64,000 nucleotides of DNA, taken from the NCBI GenBank assembly GCA_902588315.1, contig CACIOP010000002.1, forward strand, positions 1 through 64,000, in the 5' to 3' direction. The notes under the pieces were generated by a model. That model did not search any database, was not told the origin of the DNA, and saw only the letters and a program-made list of their open reading frames with translations. Shown here piece after piece: positions 52,509-63,838 of this stretch (the stretch's first letter is position 1; each line of letters begins with the position of its first letter). The position numbers and the translations under genes were made by a program. Source of the DNA: an uncultured Pelagibacteraceae bacterium. GTDB lineage: Bacteria > Pseudomonadota > Alphaproteobacteria > Pelagibacterales > Pelagibacteraceae.

Positions 52509-53120
52509 ATGACAATAAAATTATCTGAACATATGAGCAATCTTGTGCCTATGGTTGTTGAACAATCTAGCAAAGGTGAAAGGGCTTACGATATTTACTC
52601 AAGATTGTTAAAAGAAAGAATTATTTTTTTAACAGGTCAAATCAATGACAACGTTGCATCGTTAGTTACTGCTCAATTATTATTTTTAGAGGCTGAAGAT
52701 CCAAAAAAAGAAATTTATTTATACATCAATAGTCCAGGTGGTTTGGTTACAGCAGGACTTGGTATTTATGATACAATGCAATATGTGAAACCAGATATTT
52801 CTACTTTATGTATTGGTCAAGCAGCTTCTATGGGTTCTTTTTTGCTTGCTGCCGGTACAAAAGGAAAAAGATTTTCATTACCAAATTCAAGAATAATGGT
52901 TCATCAACCGTCCGCAGGTTTTCAGGGTCAGGCAACTGATATTGAAATTCATGCTAACGAAGTTTTGTCTCTAAAGAAAAGACTTAATGAAATTTATTCA
53001 AAACATACTGGAAAAAGTGTTGAAGAAATAAAATCTGCTCTCGAGAGAGATAATTTTATGACAGCAGATGTCGCACAATCTTTTGGTCTCATTGACGAAG
53101 TAGTAGAAAAAAGATCTTAA
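52509..53120 (+). CDS. clpP: ATP-dependent Clp protease proteolytic subunit ClpP
   Basis: 203 residues. Catalytic Ser107 ([10 protein letters not shown]) and His132 ([15 protein letters not shown]) with the aspartate in the later DNFMTADVA region. [19 protein letters not shown] is the family block. It forms a double heptamer working with ClpX, 93 bases downstream. Confidence 0.97.
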   Translation: MTIKLSEHMSNLVPMVVEQSSKGERAYDIYSRLLKERIIFLTGQINDNVASLVTAQLLFLEAEDPKKEIYLYINSPGGLVTAGLGIYDTMQYVKPDISTLCIGQAASMGSFLLAAGTKGKRFSLPNSRIMVHQPSAGFQGQATDIEIHANEVLSLKKRLNEIYSKHTGKSVEEIKSALERDNFMTADVAQSFGLIDEVVEKRS

Positions 53121-53213
53121 TACACAATATATTGAGTCATAATTAATCGAAACTTGATTAGTATGAGTCTTCTATAATAAAGTAGTTAAATTGATTCGTT
53201 ATAAAAAATTAAA

Positions 53214-54482
53214 ATGACAACAAATAATAAAAATATTCTTTACTGTTCTTTTTGTGGCAAGAGTCAACATGAAGTTAGAAAGTTAATAGCTGGTCCAACT
53301 GTATTCATCTGTGATGAATGTGTTGAGCTATGTATGGATATAATTAAAGAGGAAAGTAAAGACACTTTTGTAAAACATCAAGATGGTCTTCCTTCGCCAA
53401 AGGAAATTTGTTCAGTATTAGATGATTATGTAATTGGGCAAGCTCATGCGAAGAAGGTATTATCTGTTGCAGTGCACAATCATTACAAAAGATTAAATTA
53501 TGAAAGCAAAACAAGCAAAAATGTTGAGCTTTCAAAATCCAACATACTTTTAGTGGGTCCTACAGGTTGTGGAAAAACATTGTTAGCACAAACTCTTGCT
53601 AGAATTTTAGACGTTCCATTTACAATGGCTGACGCAACCACTTTAACAGAAGCTGGTTATGTTGGAGAAGATGTAGAAAATATTATTTTAAAATTATTAC
53701 AAGCATCTGACTATAATGTTGAAAAAGCTCAGAGAGGTATAGTTTATATTGATGAAGTTGATAAAATAAGTAGAAAATCTGAAAACCCATCGATTACAAG
53801 AGATGTATCTGGTGAAGGTGTTCAGCAAGCTCTTCTTAAAATAATGGAAGGTACTGTTGCAAGTGTTCCTCCTCAGGGTGGTAGAAAACATCCTCAGCAA
53901 GAATTTTTACAAGTAGATACCACAAATATTTTGTTCATTTGTGGTGGTGCGTTTGCAGGACTAGATAAAATAATTTCTCAAAGAGATAAAGGTACTTCAA
54001 TTGGATTTGGTGCAGATGTAAAAAATACACAAGATAAGAAAACTGGTGAATGGATGAAAGGTTTAGAGCCAGAAGATTTATTGAAATTTGGTTTAATTCC
54101 AGAATTTATTGGAAGGCTTCCAATGATAGCAACACTTGAAGATTTAGATGAAAAATCTTTAATAAAAATATTACAAGAACCAAAAAACTCTTTAACAAAA
54201 CAATATCAAGAGTTGTTTAAGTTAGATGGAGCAAAACTAATTTTTAAAGAAAATGCTCTTAAAGAAATAGCGCAAAAAGCTATTAGCAAAAAAACTGGAG
54301 CAAGAGGTTTGAGATCAATTTTAGAAAATATTTTGTTGAAAACAATGTACGATCTTCCAAGTCAAGATAATATTGAAGAAGTTATAGTTGATGCAGGTGC
54401 AGCGAAAGGTCAGTCGCAACCAATTTTAGTTCATACTAAAGGTGACAATAAATCCAAGTCAAATAAGACTACAGCGGCTTAA
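53214..54482 (+). CDS. clpX: ATP-dependent Clp protease ATPase subunit ClpX
   Basis: 422 residues. The N-terminal zinc domain has Cys11, Cys14, Cys33 and Cys36 ([15 protein letters not shown]). Walker A is [12 protein letters not shown], Walker [10 protein letters not shown], the pore loop is GYVGEDVE, and the ClpP-binding loop is GTSIGFGAD. It unfolds substrates and feeds ClpP. A TATAAT at about 53173 in the upstream gap could be part of its own promoter. Confidence 0.97.
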   Translation: MTTNNKNILYCSFCGKSQHEVRKLIAGPTVFICDECVELCMDIIKEESKDTFVKHQDGLPSPKEICSVLDDYVIGQAHAKKVLSVAVHNHYKRLNYESKTSKNVELSKSNILLVGPTGCGKTLLAQTLARILDVPFTMADATTLTEAGYVGEDVENIILKLLQASDYNVEKAQRGIVYIDEVDKISRKSENPSITRDVSGEGVQQALLKIMEGTVASVPPQGGRKHPQQEFLQVDTTNILFICGGAFAGLDKIISQRDKGTSIGFGADVKNTQDKKTGEWMKGLEPEDLLKFGLIPEFIGRLPMIATLEDLDEKSLIKILQEPKNSLTKQYQELFKLDGAKLIFKENALKEIAQKAISKKTGARGLRSILENILLKTMYDLPSQDNIEEVIVDAGAAKGQSQPILVHTKGDNKSKSNKTTAA

Positions 54483-54542
54483 TATCCTTAATAAGTAATA
54501 AATACCTATTGCATTATAAAATATAATATCCATATTGTTCAT

Positions 54543-56921
54543 ATGGACGTTAAAATTTCACTGCCATTACTCCCATTGAGAGACATTGTAGTCTTTCCAA
54601 GCATGGTAATCCCTCTATTTGTAGGTAGAGATAAATCTATTTCAGCACTTAATGAAGTGATGAAAAAAGATAAAAAAATTATTTTAGTAACTCAAAAAAA
54701 TTCTGAAATTGATGATCCTAAAAAAACAGATGTATTTATGTATGGTTGTGAAGGAAGTATTTTGCAATTATTAAAATTACCAGATGGAACAGTTAAAGTT
54801 TTAGTTGAAGGTATTAAAAGAGTAAAAATTTTAGACTTTAAGGATAATGAAAAGTTTATAACATGTGATTACACACACTACAACGATGTTTCACCTCAAG
54901 ATGAAGATTTATTTCCTTTAGCTGCTACAGCTTTAAGAAGATTAGAAAAATTAACATCTATAAATAAAAAAATTTCCAATGAAACCATAAACACAATTAA
55001 ACAATTAAAAGACCCTTCACAAATTGCAGATAATATTGCATCTCATATAACAGCTACCATTTCAGAAAAACAACAAATATTTGAAACTGTAGATGTAAAG
55101 AAAAGATTAAACGCTATTATTAAAATAATGGAAAATGAAACAAGTATTATTGGTGTTGAAAAAAGAATTAGGGGAAGAGTCAAAACCCAGATGGAAAAAA
55201 CACAAAGAGAGTATTATTTAAATGAGCAACTAAAAGCTATTCAAAAAGAACTTGGTGAAATTGAAGATGGAAAAGATGAAACAACCAGCTTGAACAAAGC
55301 AATAACAAAAGCAAAGATGCCAAAAGAGGTAGAGAAGAAGTGCTTACAAGAATTAAAAAAATTAAAAAATATGAGCCCAATGTCAGCAGAGGCAACAGTT
55401 GTGAGAAATTATTTAGATTGGATGACAGAACTTCCTTGGCACAAAAAAAGTGAGGTAGATATAGATTTAAAGAAAGCTCTCGATATTCTTGATAAAGATC
55501 ACTTTGGATTAGAAAAGGTTAAAGAGAGAATAATAGAATTTTTAGCTGTTCAAAAAAGAATGGAAAAAATTAAAGGCCCAATTTTATGTTTAGTTGGACC
55601 CCCAGGTGTTGGAAAAACCTCATTAGGAAAATCAATTGCAAAAGCTACAAATAGAGAATTTGTTAGAATGTCAGTTGGTGGAATGAGAGATGAAGCAGAA
55701 ATACGTGGACACAGAAGAACATATATTGGATCTCTTCCAGGTAAAATTATTCAAATGATGAAAAAAGCAGGGACTAAAAATCCATTAATTTTGTTAGATG
55801 AAATAGATAAAATAGGAAATGATTATAGAGGTGATCCATCTTCGGCATTATTAGAAGCTCTAGATCCCGAACAGAACACAACATTTAATGATCATTATTT
55901 AGAAGTTGATTATGATTTATCTGATGTGATGTTTGTAACGACTGCTAATACCTTAAACATTTTACCTCCTTTATTAGATAGGATGGAGGTTATTAGATTA
56001 GCGGGTTACACCGAGGATGAAAAAATTAGTATCGCAAACAAGTATTTATTACCAAAACAAATTAAAGATAACGGCGTCAAAGAAAAAGAAATGAAGTTGG
56101 ATGATGATATTATAAAAGAAGTCATTAGAGGATATACAAAAGAGTCAGGTGTAAGAAATCTTGAAAGGGAAATTTCTAAACTTGCAAGAAAAGTCGTTAA
56201 AAAAATTGTTGCAGGTGAAGAAAAAGAAGTTGGTATAAATAATAAAAATTTATCTGATTTTTTAGGTGTCCCTAAGTTTAAGTTTGGAGAATTAGAGTCT
56301 GAAAATAGAGTAGGTATAGTAACAGGACTTGCTTGGACTGAGTATGGTGGAGAAATTTTAAAAATTGAAACCGTTACAATGCCTGGTAAAGGGAGAATGC
56401 AAATCACTGGTAAATTAGGGGACGTAATGCAGGAGTCGGTTAAGGCCGCAAAATCTTTTGTAAGATCAAAATGTTTAGAGTATGGAATTATTCCACCTAT
56501 TTTTGAGAAAAAAGATTTTCATATTCATGTTCCTGAAGGAGCAACACCAAAAGATGGCCCATCTGCTGGTATTGGAATGGTAACATCGATTGTCTCGTCA
56601 ATTACCAACATTCCTGTACGAAGAGATGTTGCTATGACTGGTGAAGTAACTTTAACAGGTCAAGTATTACCAATTGGTGGTTTGAAAGAAAAATTATTAG
56701 CAGCACACAGAGCTGGAATAAAAGAAGTTTTAATTCCTAAAGAGAATGAAAAAGATTTAGTGGATATGCCTAAGAAAATTATAGACGATATTAAGATCAC
56801 TCCAGTTGAATATGCTGATCAGGTTATAAAAATAGCTTTGACAAAAGAACTTAAACCTACAGAGTGGGTTGAGGTCGATATATCTAAAAAAGACGAAAAA
56901 TCTCAAGCTAGTATTCAATAA
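54543..56921 (+). CDS. lon: ATP-dependent protease Lon
   Basis: 792 residues, the standard bacterial size. The N-terminal substrate domain starts LPLLPLRDIVVFPSMVIPL, the AAA domain has GPPGVGKTSLGKS (Walker A), and the protease dyad is Ser674 (KDGPSAGIGMVTS) and Lys717 (GGLKEKLLAAHR). It degrades misfolded and regulatory proteins. It lies 60 bases after clpX and 49 bases before tRNA-Val. Confidence 0.97.
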   Translation: MDVKISLPLLPLRDIVVFPSMVIPLFVGRDKSISALNEVMKKDKKIILVTQKNSEIDDPKKTDVFMYGCEGSILQLLKLPDGTVKVLVEGIKRVKILDFKDNEKFITCDYTHYNDVSPQDEDLFPLAATALRRLEKLTSINKKISNETINTIKQLKDPSQIADNIASHITATISEKQQIFETVDVKKRLNAIIKIMENETSIIGVEKRIRGRVKTQMEKTQREYYLNEQLKAIQKELGEIEDGKDETTSLNKAITKAKMPKEVEKKCLQELKKLKNMSPMSAEATVVRNYLDWMTELPWHKKSEVDIDLKKALDILDKDHFGLEKVKERIIEFLAVQKRMEKIKGPILCLVGPPGVGKTSLGKSIAKATNREFVRMSVGGMRDEAEIRGHRRTYIGSLPGKIIQMMKKAGTKNPLILLDEIDKIGNDYRGDPSSALLEALDPEQNTTFNDHYLEVDYDLSDVMFVTTANTLNILPPLLDRMEVIRLAGYTEDEKISIANKYLLPKQIKDNGVKEKEMKLDDDIIKEVIRGYTKESGVRNLEREISKLARKVVKKIVAGEEKEVGINNKNLSDFLGVPKFKFGELESENRVGIVTGLAWTEYGGEILKIETVTMPGKGRMQITGKLGDVMQESVKAAKSFVRSKCLEYGIIPPIFEKKDFHIHVPEGATPKDGPSAGIGMVTSIVSSITNIPVRRDVAMTGEVTLTGQVLPIGGLKEKLLAAHRAGIKEVLIPKENEKDLVDMPKKIIDDIKITPVEYADQVIKIALTKELKPTEWVEVDISKKDEKSQASIQ

Positions 56922-56970
56922 TAATTAATTTACATTATTTAAGTGTTGATGTAATAAGTAGCCTTGTTTT

Positions 56971-57046
56971 GGGCGGTTAGCTCAGTTGGTAGAGCATCTC
57001 GTTTACACCGAGGGGGTCAAAGGTTCGAGTCCTTTACTGCCCACCA
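56971..57046 (+). tRNA. trnV-UAC: tRNA-Val (anticodon UAC)
   Basis: GGGCGGT (56971-56977) pairs with ACTGCCC (57036-57042) and CCA is encoded at 57044-57046. The anticodon loop TTTACAC gives TAC. D-arm TAGCTCAGTTGGTAGAGCA and T-arm AGGTTCGAGTCCTTT are standard. It is 12 bases before tRNA-Asp and probably shares its transcript. Confidence 0.95.
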
Positions 57047-57058
57047 AAACATCAAAGT

Positions 57059-57135
57059 GGGGGTGTAGCTCAGTTGGTTAGAGCGATCGCCTGTCACGCG
57101 ATAGGTCGAGGGTTCGAGTCCCTTCACTCCCGCCA
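57059..57135 (+). tRNA. trnD-GUC: tRNA-Asp (anticodon GUC)
   Basis: GGGGGTG (57059-57065) pairs with CACTCCC (57125-57131) with one G-U pair; CCA is encoded at 57133-57135. The anticodon stem ATCGC/GCGAT encloses CTGTCAC, anticodon GTC. It forms a pair with tRNA-Val just before the nuo operon. Confidence 0.95.
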
Positions 57136-57178
57136 CTTTTTCGCATTTTTCGATGTAAATATTTATAAAAATGTGACG

Positions 57179-57211
57179 TATCAGCCCTTCAACAACAGAT
57201 AAAAACTGATA
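57179..57211 (+). promoter_or_regulatory. Inverted repeat in the nuo leader
   Basis: TATCAG (57179-57184) and CTGATA (57206-57211) are inverse copies in the 87-base space between tRNA-Asp and nuoA, 12 bases before the nuoA ATG. It could be an operator or a leader hairpin; the 21-base loop makes a strong hairpin unlikely. Confidence 0.25.
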
Positions 57212-57222
57212 TATAGATTTCC

Positions 57223-57591
57223 ATGTTATCTGATTTTTTAAAAGATTACTTACCAATAATAATTTTTCTAGTATTAGCTCTTGGGTTAAGTTGCGCATTT
57301 GTGGTAGTAAATTTTATTCTATCTCCAAAAAAACCTGATCCTGAAAAACTTTCAGCTTACGAATGTGGTTTTGAACCTTTTCAAGATTCAAGAATGGAAT
57401 TTGATGTGAGATTTTATTTGGTTGCAATTTTATTTATAATTTTTGATTTGGAGATAGCTTTTTTATTTCCATGGGCAATATCTCTTGGAAATATTGGGTT
57501 ATTGGGTTTTTCATCAATGATGATTTTTTTATTCATACTTACAATAGGTTTTATTTATGAATGGAAAAAAGGTGCTTTAGACTGGGAATAA
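57223..57591 (+). CDS. nuoA: NADH-quinone oxidoreductase subunit A
   Basis: 122 residues with three helices. [22 protein letters not shown] and [17 protein letters not shown] are the conserved NuoA blocks, with the acidic residues in the second helix. It belongs to the membrane arm of complex I near the quinone site. First gene of the nuo operon; nuoB follows after 14 bases. Confidence 0.96.
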   Translation: MLSDFLKDYLPIIIFLVLALGLSCAFVVVNFILSPKKPDPEKLSAYECGFEPFQDSRMEFDVRFYLVAILFIIFDLEIAFLFPWAISLGNIGLLGFSSMMIFLFILTIGFIYEWKKGALDWE

Positions 57592-57605
57592 AATTATAAA
57601 CCACA

Positions 57606-58121
57606 ATGAATAATAAAATAGATCAAGTTCCTGAGGAATTTAAACAACTTGCACAAGATTTTAGCAAAAATGGTTTTATAACTACATCACTTGATAATTT
57701 AATTAACTGGTCTAGATCAGGATCACTTCATTGGATGACTTTTGGTTTAGCTTGTTGTGCTGTCGAAATGATGCAAACAGCTATGCCCAGATACGATTTA
57801 GAAAGATTTGGAGCTGCTCCAAGAGGTTCTCCGAGACAATCAGATGTTATGATAGTTGCAGGAACTTTGACAAATAAAATGGCGCCAGCTTTAAGAAAAG
57901 TTTATGACCAGATGCCTGAACCAAGATATGTAATTTCTATGGGCAGTTGTGCAAACGGAGGTGGATATTACCATTATTCATATTCGGTTGTTCGAGGATG
58001 TGATCGAATTGTTCCTGTAGATGTTTACGTGCCAGGATGCCCCCCATCAGCAGAGGCCTTGTTGTATGGAATACTCCAATTACAAAAAAAAATTAGAAAA
58101 AAAGGATCTTTTATTAGGTAG
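57606..58121 (+). CDS. nuoB: NADH-quinone oxidoreductase subunit B
   Basis: 171 residues. Ligands of the N2 [4Fe-4S] cluster are Cys50-Cys51 ([10 protein letters not shown]), Cys115 (GSCANGGG) and Cys145 ([11 protein letters not shown]). N2 hands electrons to ubiquinone. The gene ends 2 bases before nuoC. Confidence 0.97.
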   Translation: MNNKIDQVPEEFKQLAQDFSKNGFITTSLDNLINWSRSGSLHWMTFGLACCAVEMMQTAMPRYDLERFGAAPRGSPRQSDVMIVAGTLTNKMAPALRKVYDQMPEPRYVISMGSCANGGGYYHYSYSVVRGCDRIVPVDVYVPGCPPSAEALLYGILQLQKKIRKKGSFIR

Positions 58122-58123
58122 TT

Positions 58124-58729
58124 ATGAAAAATTTAGAAGATCTAGAAAAAAAAATTAATTCTGAGTTAACTACTAAAATTAATAATACTGTAATAAAATA
58201 TAACCAAATTTATATTGAAACCGACAAAGAAGACATCATTGATGTTGCTATATTTTTAAAAACAAATAAAGATACTAAATTTAGGCAACTAATAGATATC
58301 ACGGTAGTTGATTACCCAGAACAAAATCAAAGATTTGAAGTAGTATACTTGTTTTTAAGTCATGAATTTAATCAAAGATTGATTGTAAAATATTCAATTG
58401 CTGAAAATGAAGTTATTCCATCATTAACTAGTATTTTTCCGTCAGCTAATTGGATGGAAAGAGAAGTTTTTGATATGTATGGGGTATCTTTCCAAGATCA
58501 CCCAGATTTAAGAAGAATACTAACCGATTATGGATTTGAAGGTCACCCGTTAAGAAAAGATTTTCCATTAACTGGTCACTCAGAAGTTAGATATAGCGAA
58601 GATCAGAAGAAGGTTATTAGTGAACCAGTAAAGCTTGAGCAAAATTATAGAAATTTTGATTACGAAAGTCCATGGGAAGGAACAAAATATATTAGAGAAG
58701 AAATTGAAAATAATGACAAAAAAAATTAA
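58124..58729 (+). CDS. nuoC: NADH-quinone oxidoreductase subunit C
   Basis: 201 residues, the 30-kDa subunit. [33 protein letters not shown] and [20 protein letters not shown] are the conserved blocks. It is separate from NuoD, not fused as in E. coli. It overlaps nuoD by 17 bases. Confidence 0.96.
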   Translation: MKNLEDLEKKINSELTTKINNTVIKYNQIYIETDKEDIIDVAIFLKTNKDTKFRQLIDITVVDYPEQNQRFEVVYLFLSHEFNQRLIVKYSIAENEVIPSLTSIFPSANWMEREVFDMYGVSFQDHPDLRRILTDYGFEGHPLRKDFPLTGHSEVRYSEDQKKVISEPVKLEQNYRNFDYESPWEGTKYIREEIENNDKKN

Positions 58730-59888
58730 GAATTTAAATTTAAATTTTGGTCCTCAGCATCCTGCTGCCCACGGCGTTCTTAGATTAATATTAGAGTTAG
58801 ATGGTGAAGTAGTTGAAAAAGCAGATCCTCACATTGGTTTACTTCATAGAGGAACAGAAAAACTTATAGAAAATAAAACTTATATGCAGGCGGTTCCTTA
58901 TTTTGACCGTTTAGATTATGTAGCTCCAATGAATCAGGAACATGCATTTGCACTAGCTGTCGAAAACATACTTAAAATAGATGTACCAATTAGAGCGCAA
59001 TACATAAGAGTTATGTTTTGTGAGATTGGGAGAATTTTAAGTCATATTTTAAACGTTACGACTCAAGCTCTTGACGTAGGAGCATTAACACCTTCTCTTT
59101 GGGGTTTTGAGGAAAGAGAAACGTTAATGACATTTTATGAGAGAGCTTCAGGATCAAGACTTCATGCAAATTATTTTAGAGCAGGAGGCGTTCATCAAGA
59201 TTTGCCAAAAGGTTTGGAGGAAGATATTGCCAAATTTTGTGAAACTTTTCCAAAAATAATTAATGATTTAGAAAGCCTATTAACTGACAACAGAATCTTC
59301 AAACAAAGAAATGTTGATATTGGTGTAGTAACAAAAGAAGATGCCTTAGATTATTCTTTTTCAGGAGTTATGATTAGAGGCTCTGGTGTTCCGTGGGATT
59401 TAAGAAAGTCTCAACCTTATGATTGCTATGAAAGTTTAGAATTTAAAATTCCAGTTGGAAAAAATGGAGATTGTTACGACAGATACCTATGTAGAATTGA
59501 AGAAATGAAAGAAAGTGTTTCAATTATTAAACAATGTCTAGCTAAAATGGAAAAGGGTCCAATTAAATCATTAGATGGCAAGATTAGCCCTCCACCTAAG
59601 GCAGAAATTAAACAATCAATGGAAGCTTTAATTCATCATTTTAAACTTTTTACAGAGGGATACAGAGTTCCAAAAGATGAAATTTATACAGCTGTTGAAG
59701 CTCCTAAAGGAGAATTTGGTGTTTATTTGATATCTGATGGATCAAGTAAACCTTATAAATGTAAAATAAGAGCACCAGGTTTTTCACATTTACAATCAAT
59801 GGATTATCTAATTAAAGGACACATGTTAGCTGATGTTCCTGCGGTATTAGGTTCTTTAGATATTGTTTTTGGCGAGGTAGACAGATGA
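58713..59888 (+). CDS. nuoD: NADH-quinone oxidoreductase subunit D
   Basis: 391 residues from ATG 58713; an upstream extension to 58635 lies wholly in nuoC and is rejected since [14 protein letters not shown] normally follows a very short N-terminus. [27 protein letters not shown] and the final FGEVDR are conserved. It forms the quinone-binding site with NuoB. It overlaps nuoE by 4 bases. Confidence 0.97.
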   Translation: MTKKIKNLNLNFGPQHPAAHGVLRLILELDGEVVEKADPHIGLLHRGTEKLIENKTYMQAVPYFDRLDYVAPMNQEHAFALAVENILKIDVPIRAQYIRVMFCEIGRILSHILNVTTQALDVGALTPSLWGFEERETLMTFYERASGSRLHANYFRAGGVHQDLPKGLEEDIAKFCETFPKIINDLESLLTDNRIFKQRNVDIGVVTKEDALDYSFSGVMIRGSGVPWDLRKSQPYDCYESLEFKIPVGKNGDCYDRYLCRIEEMKESVSIIKQCLAKMEKGPIKSLDGKISPPPKAEIKQSMEALIHHFKLFTEGYRVPKDEIYTAVEAPKGEFGVYLISDGSSKPYKCKIRAPGFSHLQSMDYLIKGHMLADVPAVLGSLDIVFGEVDR

Positions 59889-60493
59889 GTTTAAGAAGAC
59901 CAGCTAAAGATCAGCCAGAAAGTTTCGAATTTAATACTTCATCACTAGAAGCAGCAAATGTTATTGTTGCAAAATATCCTGAAGGTAAACAGCAAAGTGC
60001 TGTAATGGCTTTGCTATATATTGCTCAAAAACAAAATAATAATTGGATACCATTAGCTGCAATGAAGTACATCGCTAAGTTTTTAGACATGCCTTATATT
60101 AAAGTTTATGAGGTAGCTACTTTTTATACAATGTATAATTTAGCACCTGTAGGAAAATACTTTGTTCAAGTATGCACAACAACACCCTGTATGATAAGAG
60201 GCGCAAATAAATTAGTTGAAGCTTGTAAGGAAAAAATTTCTGAAAATGAATACGAATTATCTAACGACAAAAGCTGCTCATGGATGGAAGTTGAATGTTT
60301 AGGGGCATGTGTCAATGCTCCAATGATGCAAATTAATGATGACTATTATGAAGATTTAGACAAACAAAAAACTTTAGATATCTTAGATAAAATTTTAAAT
60401 GGAGAAACTCCAAAACCTGGTTCGTATAGAGGAAGAGTAAATAATGAACCAGAAAATAACAGGAAAACCTTAATGGATTTAAAAAATGCTTAA
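59885..60493 (+). CDS. nuoE: NADH-quinone oxidoreductase subunit E
   Basis: 202 residues. The [2Fe-2S] ligands are Cys97, Cys102 (CTTTPC), Cys138 and Cys142 (CLGAC). The thioredoxin-like fold and [13 protein letters not shown] block are standard. It works with NuoF in the NADH-oxidising module. The last 30 residues are a polar tail. It overlaps nuoF by 8 bases. Confidence 0.96.
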   Translation: MSLRRPAKDQPESFEFNTSSLEAANVIVAKYPEGKQQSAVMALLYIAQKQNNNWIPLAAMKYIAKFLDMPYIKVYEVATFYTMYNLAPVGKYFVQVCTTTPCMIRGANKLVEACKEKISENEYELSNDKSCSWMEVECLGACVNAPMMQINDDYYEDLDKQKTLDILDKILNGETPKPGSYRGRVNNEPENNRKTLMDLKNA

Positions 60494-61817
60494 AGATCAA
60501 GATAGAATTTTTCAAAATTTATATAATGACAAAGGCTCAGATGTATCTTCATCACAAGAGAGAGGTGATTGGGTAAATACAAAAGAAATTACTGACAAAG
60601 GAAGAGACTGGATAATTAATGAAATTAAAGAGTCTCAACTAAGAGGTCGAGGTGGTGCAGGATTTCCCACTGGTTTAAAATGGTCATTTGCGCCAAAAGA
60701 AGTTGGATCTAGACCACATTACCTAGTTATTAATGGTGATGAGTCTGAACCAGGAACTTGTAAAGATAGAGATATTTTAAGATTTGAACCTCACAAGTTA
60801 ATTGAAGGTTGTTTAATTGCATCTTATGCAGTGCAAGCACATGTCTGTTACATTTATATAAGAGGTGAATATTTTGTTGATGGTCAAAAACTTCAAGCAG
60901 CAATTGATGAAGCTTATGAAAAAAAATTGTTAGGTAAAAATGCAGCTGGTACAGGATGGGATTTAGATATTTATATTCATTATGGTGCCGGTGCTTATAT
61001 TTGTGGAGAGGAAACAGCTTTATTAGAAAGTATCGAAGGTAAAAAAGGACAACCTAGATTAAAACCACCATTTCCAGCTCTAATTGGTCTTTATGGATGT
61101 CCAACAATAATTAATAATGTAGAAACTATTGCGGTAGTCCCAACAATTCTTAGAAGAGGTGGAAAATGGTTTGCTTCTCTTGGAAGAGAAAAAAATACAG
61201 GCACAAAAATATTTTGTATATCTGGAAATGTAAATACTCCATGCAATGTTGAGGAAGAAATGAACATTCCTTTAAAAGAATTAATTGAAGTTCATGCAGG
61301 TGGTGTTATTGGAGGTTGGGATAATCTTCAAGCAGTAATTCCGGGTGGTTCATCAATGCCACTAATTCCAAAAGAGAAATGCGAAACATTAACTATGGAT
61401 TTTGACTCACTTATGGCTGAGAAAAGTGGTTTAGGAACCGCAGGTATTGTTGTCATTAATAAAGATCAAGACATAATTAAATGCATGGCAAGAATTGCAA
61501 GATTTTATAAACATGAGAGTTGTGGACAATGTACACCATGTAGAGAGGGTTCTGGTTGGATGTGGAGAATGCTTGAAAGAATGGCAAAAGGTGAGGCAAC
61601 CAAAGACGAAGTTGATATGTTGGGTGATGTTACAAATCAAATAGCAGGACATACTATTTGTGCATTTGGTGAAGGTTCATCCTGGCCAGTTCAAGGATTG
61701 CTTAGACATTTTAAAAAAGAAATTGAGAAAAGAAATAATTTAGACCCTATTGTTCAAAAGAAAAACAATATTCCATATTTAGTTGATCAACATTTATTAG
61801 ATAAAAAAAATGCTTAA
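60486..61817 (+). CDS. nuoF: NADH-quinone oxidoreductase subunit F
   Basis: 443 residues. The NADH site is [16 protein letters not shown] (about residues 53-68), the FMN region [13 protein letters not shown], and the N3 [4Fe-4S] ligands are Cys346, Cys349, Cys352 ([12 protein letters not shown]) and Cys392 (TICAFGEGS). It oxidises NADH and passes electrons along the cluster chain. It overlaps nuoG by 8 bases. Confidence 0.97.
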   Translation: MLKDQDRIFQNLYNDKGSDVSSSQERGDWVNTKEITDKGRDWIINEIKESQLRGRGGAGFPTGLKWSFAPKEVGSRPHYLVINGDESEPGTCKDRDILRFEPHKLIEGCLIASYAVQAHVCYIYIRGEYFVDGQKLQAAIDEAYEKKLLGKNAAGTGWDLDIYIHYGAGAYICGEETALLESIEGKKGQPRLKPPFPALIGLYGCPTIINNVETIAVVPTILRRGGKWFASLGREKNTGTKIFCISGNVNTPCNVEEEMNIPLKELIEVHAGGVIGGWDNLQAVIPGGSSMPLIPKEKCETLTMDFDSLMAEKSGLGTAGIVVINKDQDIIKCMARIARFYKHESCGQCTPCREGSGWMWRMLERMAKGEATKDEVDMLGDVTNQIAGHTICAFGEGSSWPVQGLLRHFKKEIEKRNNLDPIVQKKNNIPYLVDQHLLDKKNA

Positions 61818-63837
61818 ATTAAAAGTTAACGAAATCGAAGTTGAAGTTGAAGAAGGTTTAACGGTTCTTCAGGCCTGCGAAAAAGCTGGTGTTGAAATTC
61901 CAAGATTTTGTTATCATGAAAAATTATCGATTGCAGGTAATTGCAGAATGTGTTTGGTTGAAATGGAAAAATCTCCTAAACCAATTGCATCATGTGCTAT
62001 GCCAGCTGCAGAAGGCATGAATATAAAAACAAATACTGCTTTAGTAGAAAAAGCTCGTAAAGGGGTTATGGAATTTTTATTAGCTAACCACCCTTTAGAT
62101 TGTCCAGTGTGTGATCAAGGAGGTGAATGTGATCTTCAAGATCAATCTATGTATTATGGAATAGACAAATCAAGGTATAAGGAAAATAAAAGAGCAGTTC
62201 CTGAAAAAAATATGGGACCATTGATTAAAACTCAAATGACCAGATGTATTCATTGTACGAGATGTGTAAGATTTGCAACTGAGGTTGCAGGAGTTCCGGA
62301 GCTTGGTGCTATTGGAAGAGGTGAAGATATGCAAATTTCAACTTATTTGGAACAATCAATGCAATCTGAATTATCTGCAAACGTTGTAGATTTATGTCCA
62401 GTAGGTGCACTCACATCAAAACCTTATGTATTTGAAGCTAGACCATGGGAACTAAAAAAAACAGAAACAATTGATGTAATGGATGCAATTGGATCAAATG
62501 TAAGAGTAGATACATATGATTGGGAAGTCAAAAGGGTACTTCCAATTATAAATGAAGATATCAATGAGGAATGGATCTCAGACAAAACAAGATATGCATG
62601 TGACGGTCTTCTACATCAAAGATTAGATACTCCATTTATCAAATACAATGGCAAATTTGAAAAAGCCTCATGGGGTGAGGTGTATAAAATAATTAAATCT
62701 AAATTTGAAAACACATCTAAAGAAAAAATTTGTGGTTTTGTTGGTGATTTAACCAATATGGAGACTAGTTATATTTTTAAAGAATTTTTTGATCGAACAA
62801 TTGATACTAAAAATTACGAGTCGAGATCTGATAACAGATTTATAAATACTTCAAAAAGAGAAAACTACTTATTTAATTCTTCTATAAATGGCATTGAAGA
62901 GGCAGATTTAATTTTTATAGCAGGTTCAAACCCAAGATATGAAGCAACTATTTTAAATGCTAGAATTAGAAAAGCTTACTTAAACAATAATACAAAAATT
63001 ATTTCACTTAATAATGTTGGTGATTTAACTTATCCTTATCAAAGTTTAGATGGTCAAACGCAAACTTTAAATAATATTCTTGAGGGAAATCATGACATAT
63101 CTAAAGAAATTATAAATTCAAAAAAACCAATAATCATTATTGGTGAGTCTATACTTAGATTAAAGTCTTCAGATTTTTTGTTTAATAAAATGAAAGAATT
63201 TTTATCAAAAAATAATAAAATTTCAGATGAATGGAATTCTTTAAATATTTTATCAACAGATGCAGCAACAGTAGGAAATTTTGACCTTGGATTAATTAAT
63301 AATGAAAATAATTTAATAAGTGATTTAAAAGAACATAAATTTGATATTGTCTATCTTGTAGGTCAAGACAATTTAGAATTTGATAAAAAAGATGAATTTA
63401 TAATTTATCAAGGTAGCCATGGTGACAAAGGTGCTGAGTCCGCTGATATTATTTTACCAGGCTCTGCATATACTGAACAAGATGGATACTTTACCAATCT
63501 AGAGGGAAAAATTCAAAAAGCCTATAAAGCATCATATCCACCAGGCGAAGCAAAGGAAGATTGGCAAATAATAAACGAACTTGCTGAAGTTATGAATAAT
63601 AGAAAATTATTTAATGATAAAGATGAATTAGAAAGCAGCATGTTTAATTATTTAAATTTACAAAAGGAAAAACAGGTAAATGACATTAATAATTCTTCTA
63701 ATAAGTTTCAAAATGAAACTTTAATAATCAAAGTTAAAGATTATTATTTTTCGAATGTTATTGCAAGATCATCAAAAACGATGGTTGAATGTAATAACTC
63801 TAAATTAAATCTAAAATCAACAGGCACTGAAGGTTAA
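61810..63837 (+). CDS. nuoG: NADH-quinone oxidoreductase subunit G
   Basis: 675 residues. The N-terminal ferredoxin domain holds Cys34, Cys45, Cys48 and Cys62 for N1b; [18 protein letters not shown] and [11 protein letters not shown] give the ligands of N5 and N4. A molybdopterin-enzyme-like domain follows, with [20 protein letters not shown] in the second half. It carries electrons from NuoF to the quinone module. nuoH starts 1 base after its stop. Confidence 0.96.
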   Translation: MLKLKVNEIEVEVEEGLTVLQACEKAGVEIPRFCYHEKLSIAGNCRMCLVEMEKSPKPIASCAMPAAEGMNIKTNTALVEKARKGVMEFLLANHPLDCPVCDQGGECDLQDQSMYYGIDKSRYKENKRAVPEKNMGPLIKTQMTRCIHCTRCVRFATEVAGVPELGAIGRGEDMQISTYLEQSMQSELSANVVDLCPVGALTSKPYVFEARPWELKKTETIDVMDAIGSNVRVDTYDWEVKRVLPIINEDINEEWISDKTRYACDGLLHQRLDTPFIKYNGKFEKASWGEVYKIIKSKFENTSKEKICGFVGDLTNMETSYIFKEFFDRTIDTKNYESRSDNRFINTSKRENYLFNSSINGIEEADLIFIAGSNPRYEATILNARIRKAYLNNNTKIISLNNVGDLTYPYQSLDGQTQTLNNILEGNHDISKEIINSKKPIIIIGESILRLKSSDFLFNKMKEFLSKNNKISDEWNSLNILSTDAATVGNFDLGLINNENNLISDLKEHKFDIVYLVGQDNLEFDKKDEFIIYQGSHGDKGAESADIILPGSAYTEQDGYFTNLEGKIQKAYKASYPPGEAKEDWQIINELAEVMNNRKLFNDKDELESSMFNYLNLQKEKQVNDINNSSNKFQNETLIIKVKDYYFSNVIARSSKTMVECNNSKLNLKSTGTEG

Positions 63838-63838
63838 T

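Noticed and set aside
56006-56407. Minus-strand ORF of 133 codons inside lon
   Set aside because: It lies wholly within the conserved lon coding sequence and has a composition expected of antisense reading of AT-rich DNA.
57017-57298. Minus-strand ORF of 93 codons across the tRNA pair and start of nuoA
   Set aside because: It is antisense to two well-formed tRNA genes and to nuoA, so it is a shadow frame.
58635-58712. N-terminal extension of nuoD
   Set aside because: These codons lie within nuoC in another frame, and NuoD normally starts just before the [11 protein letters not shown] block.
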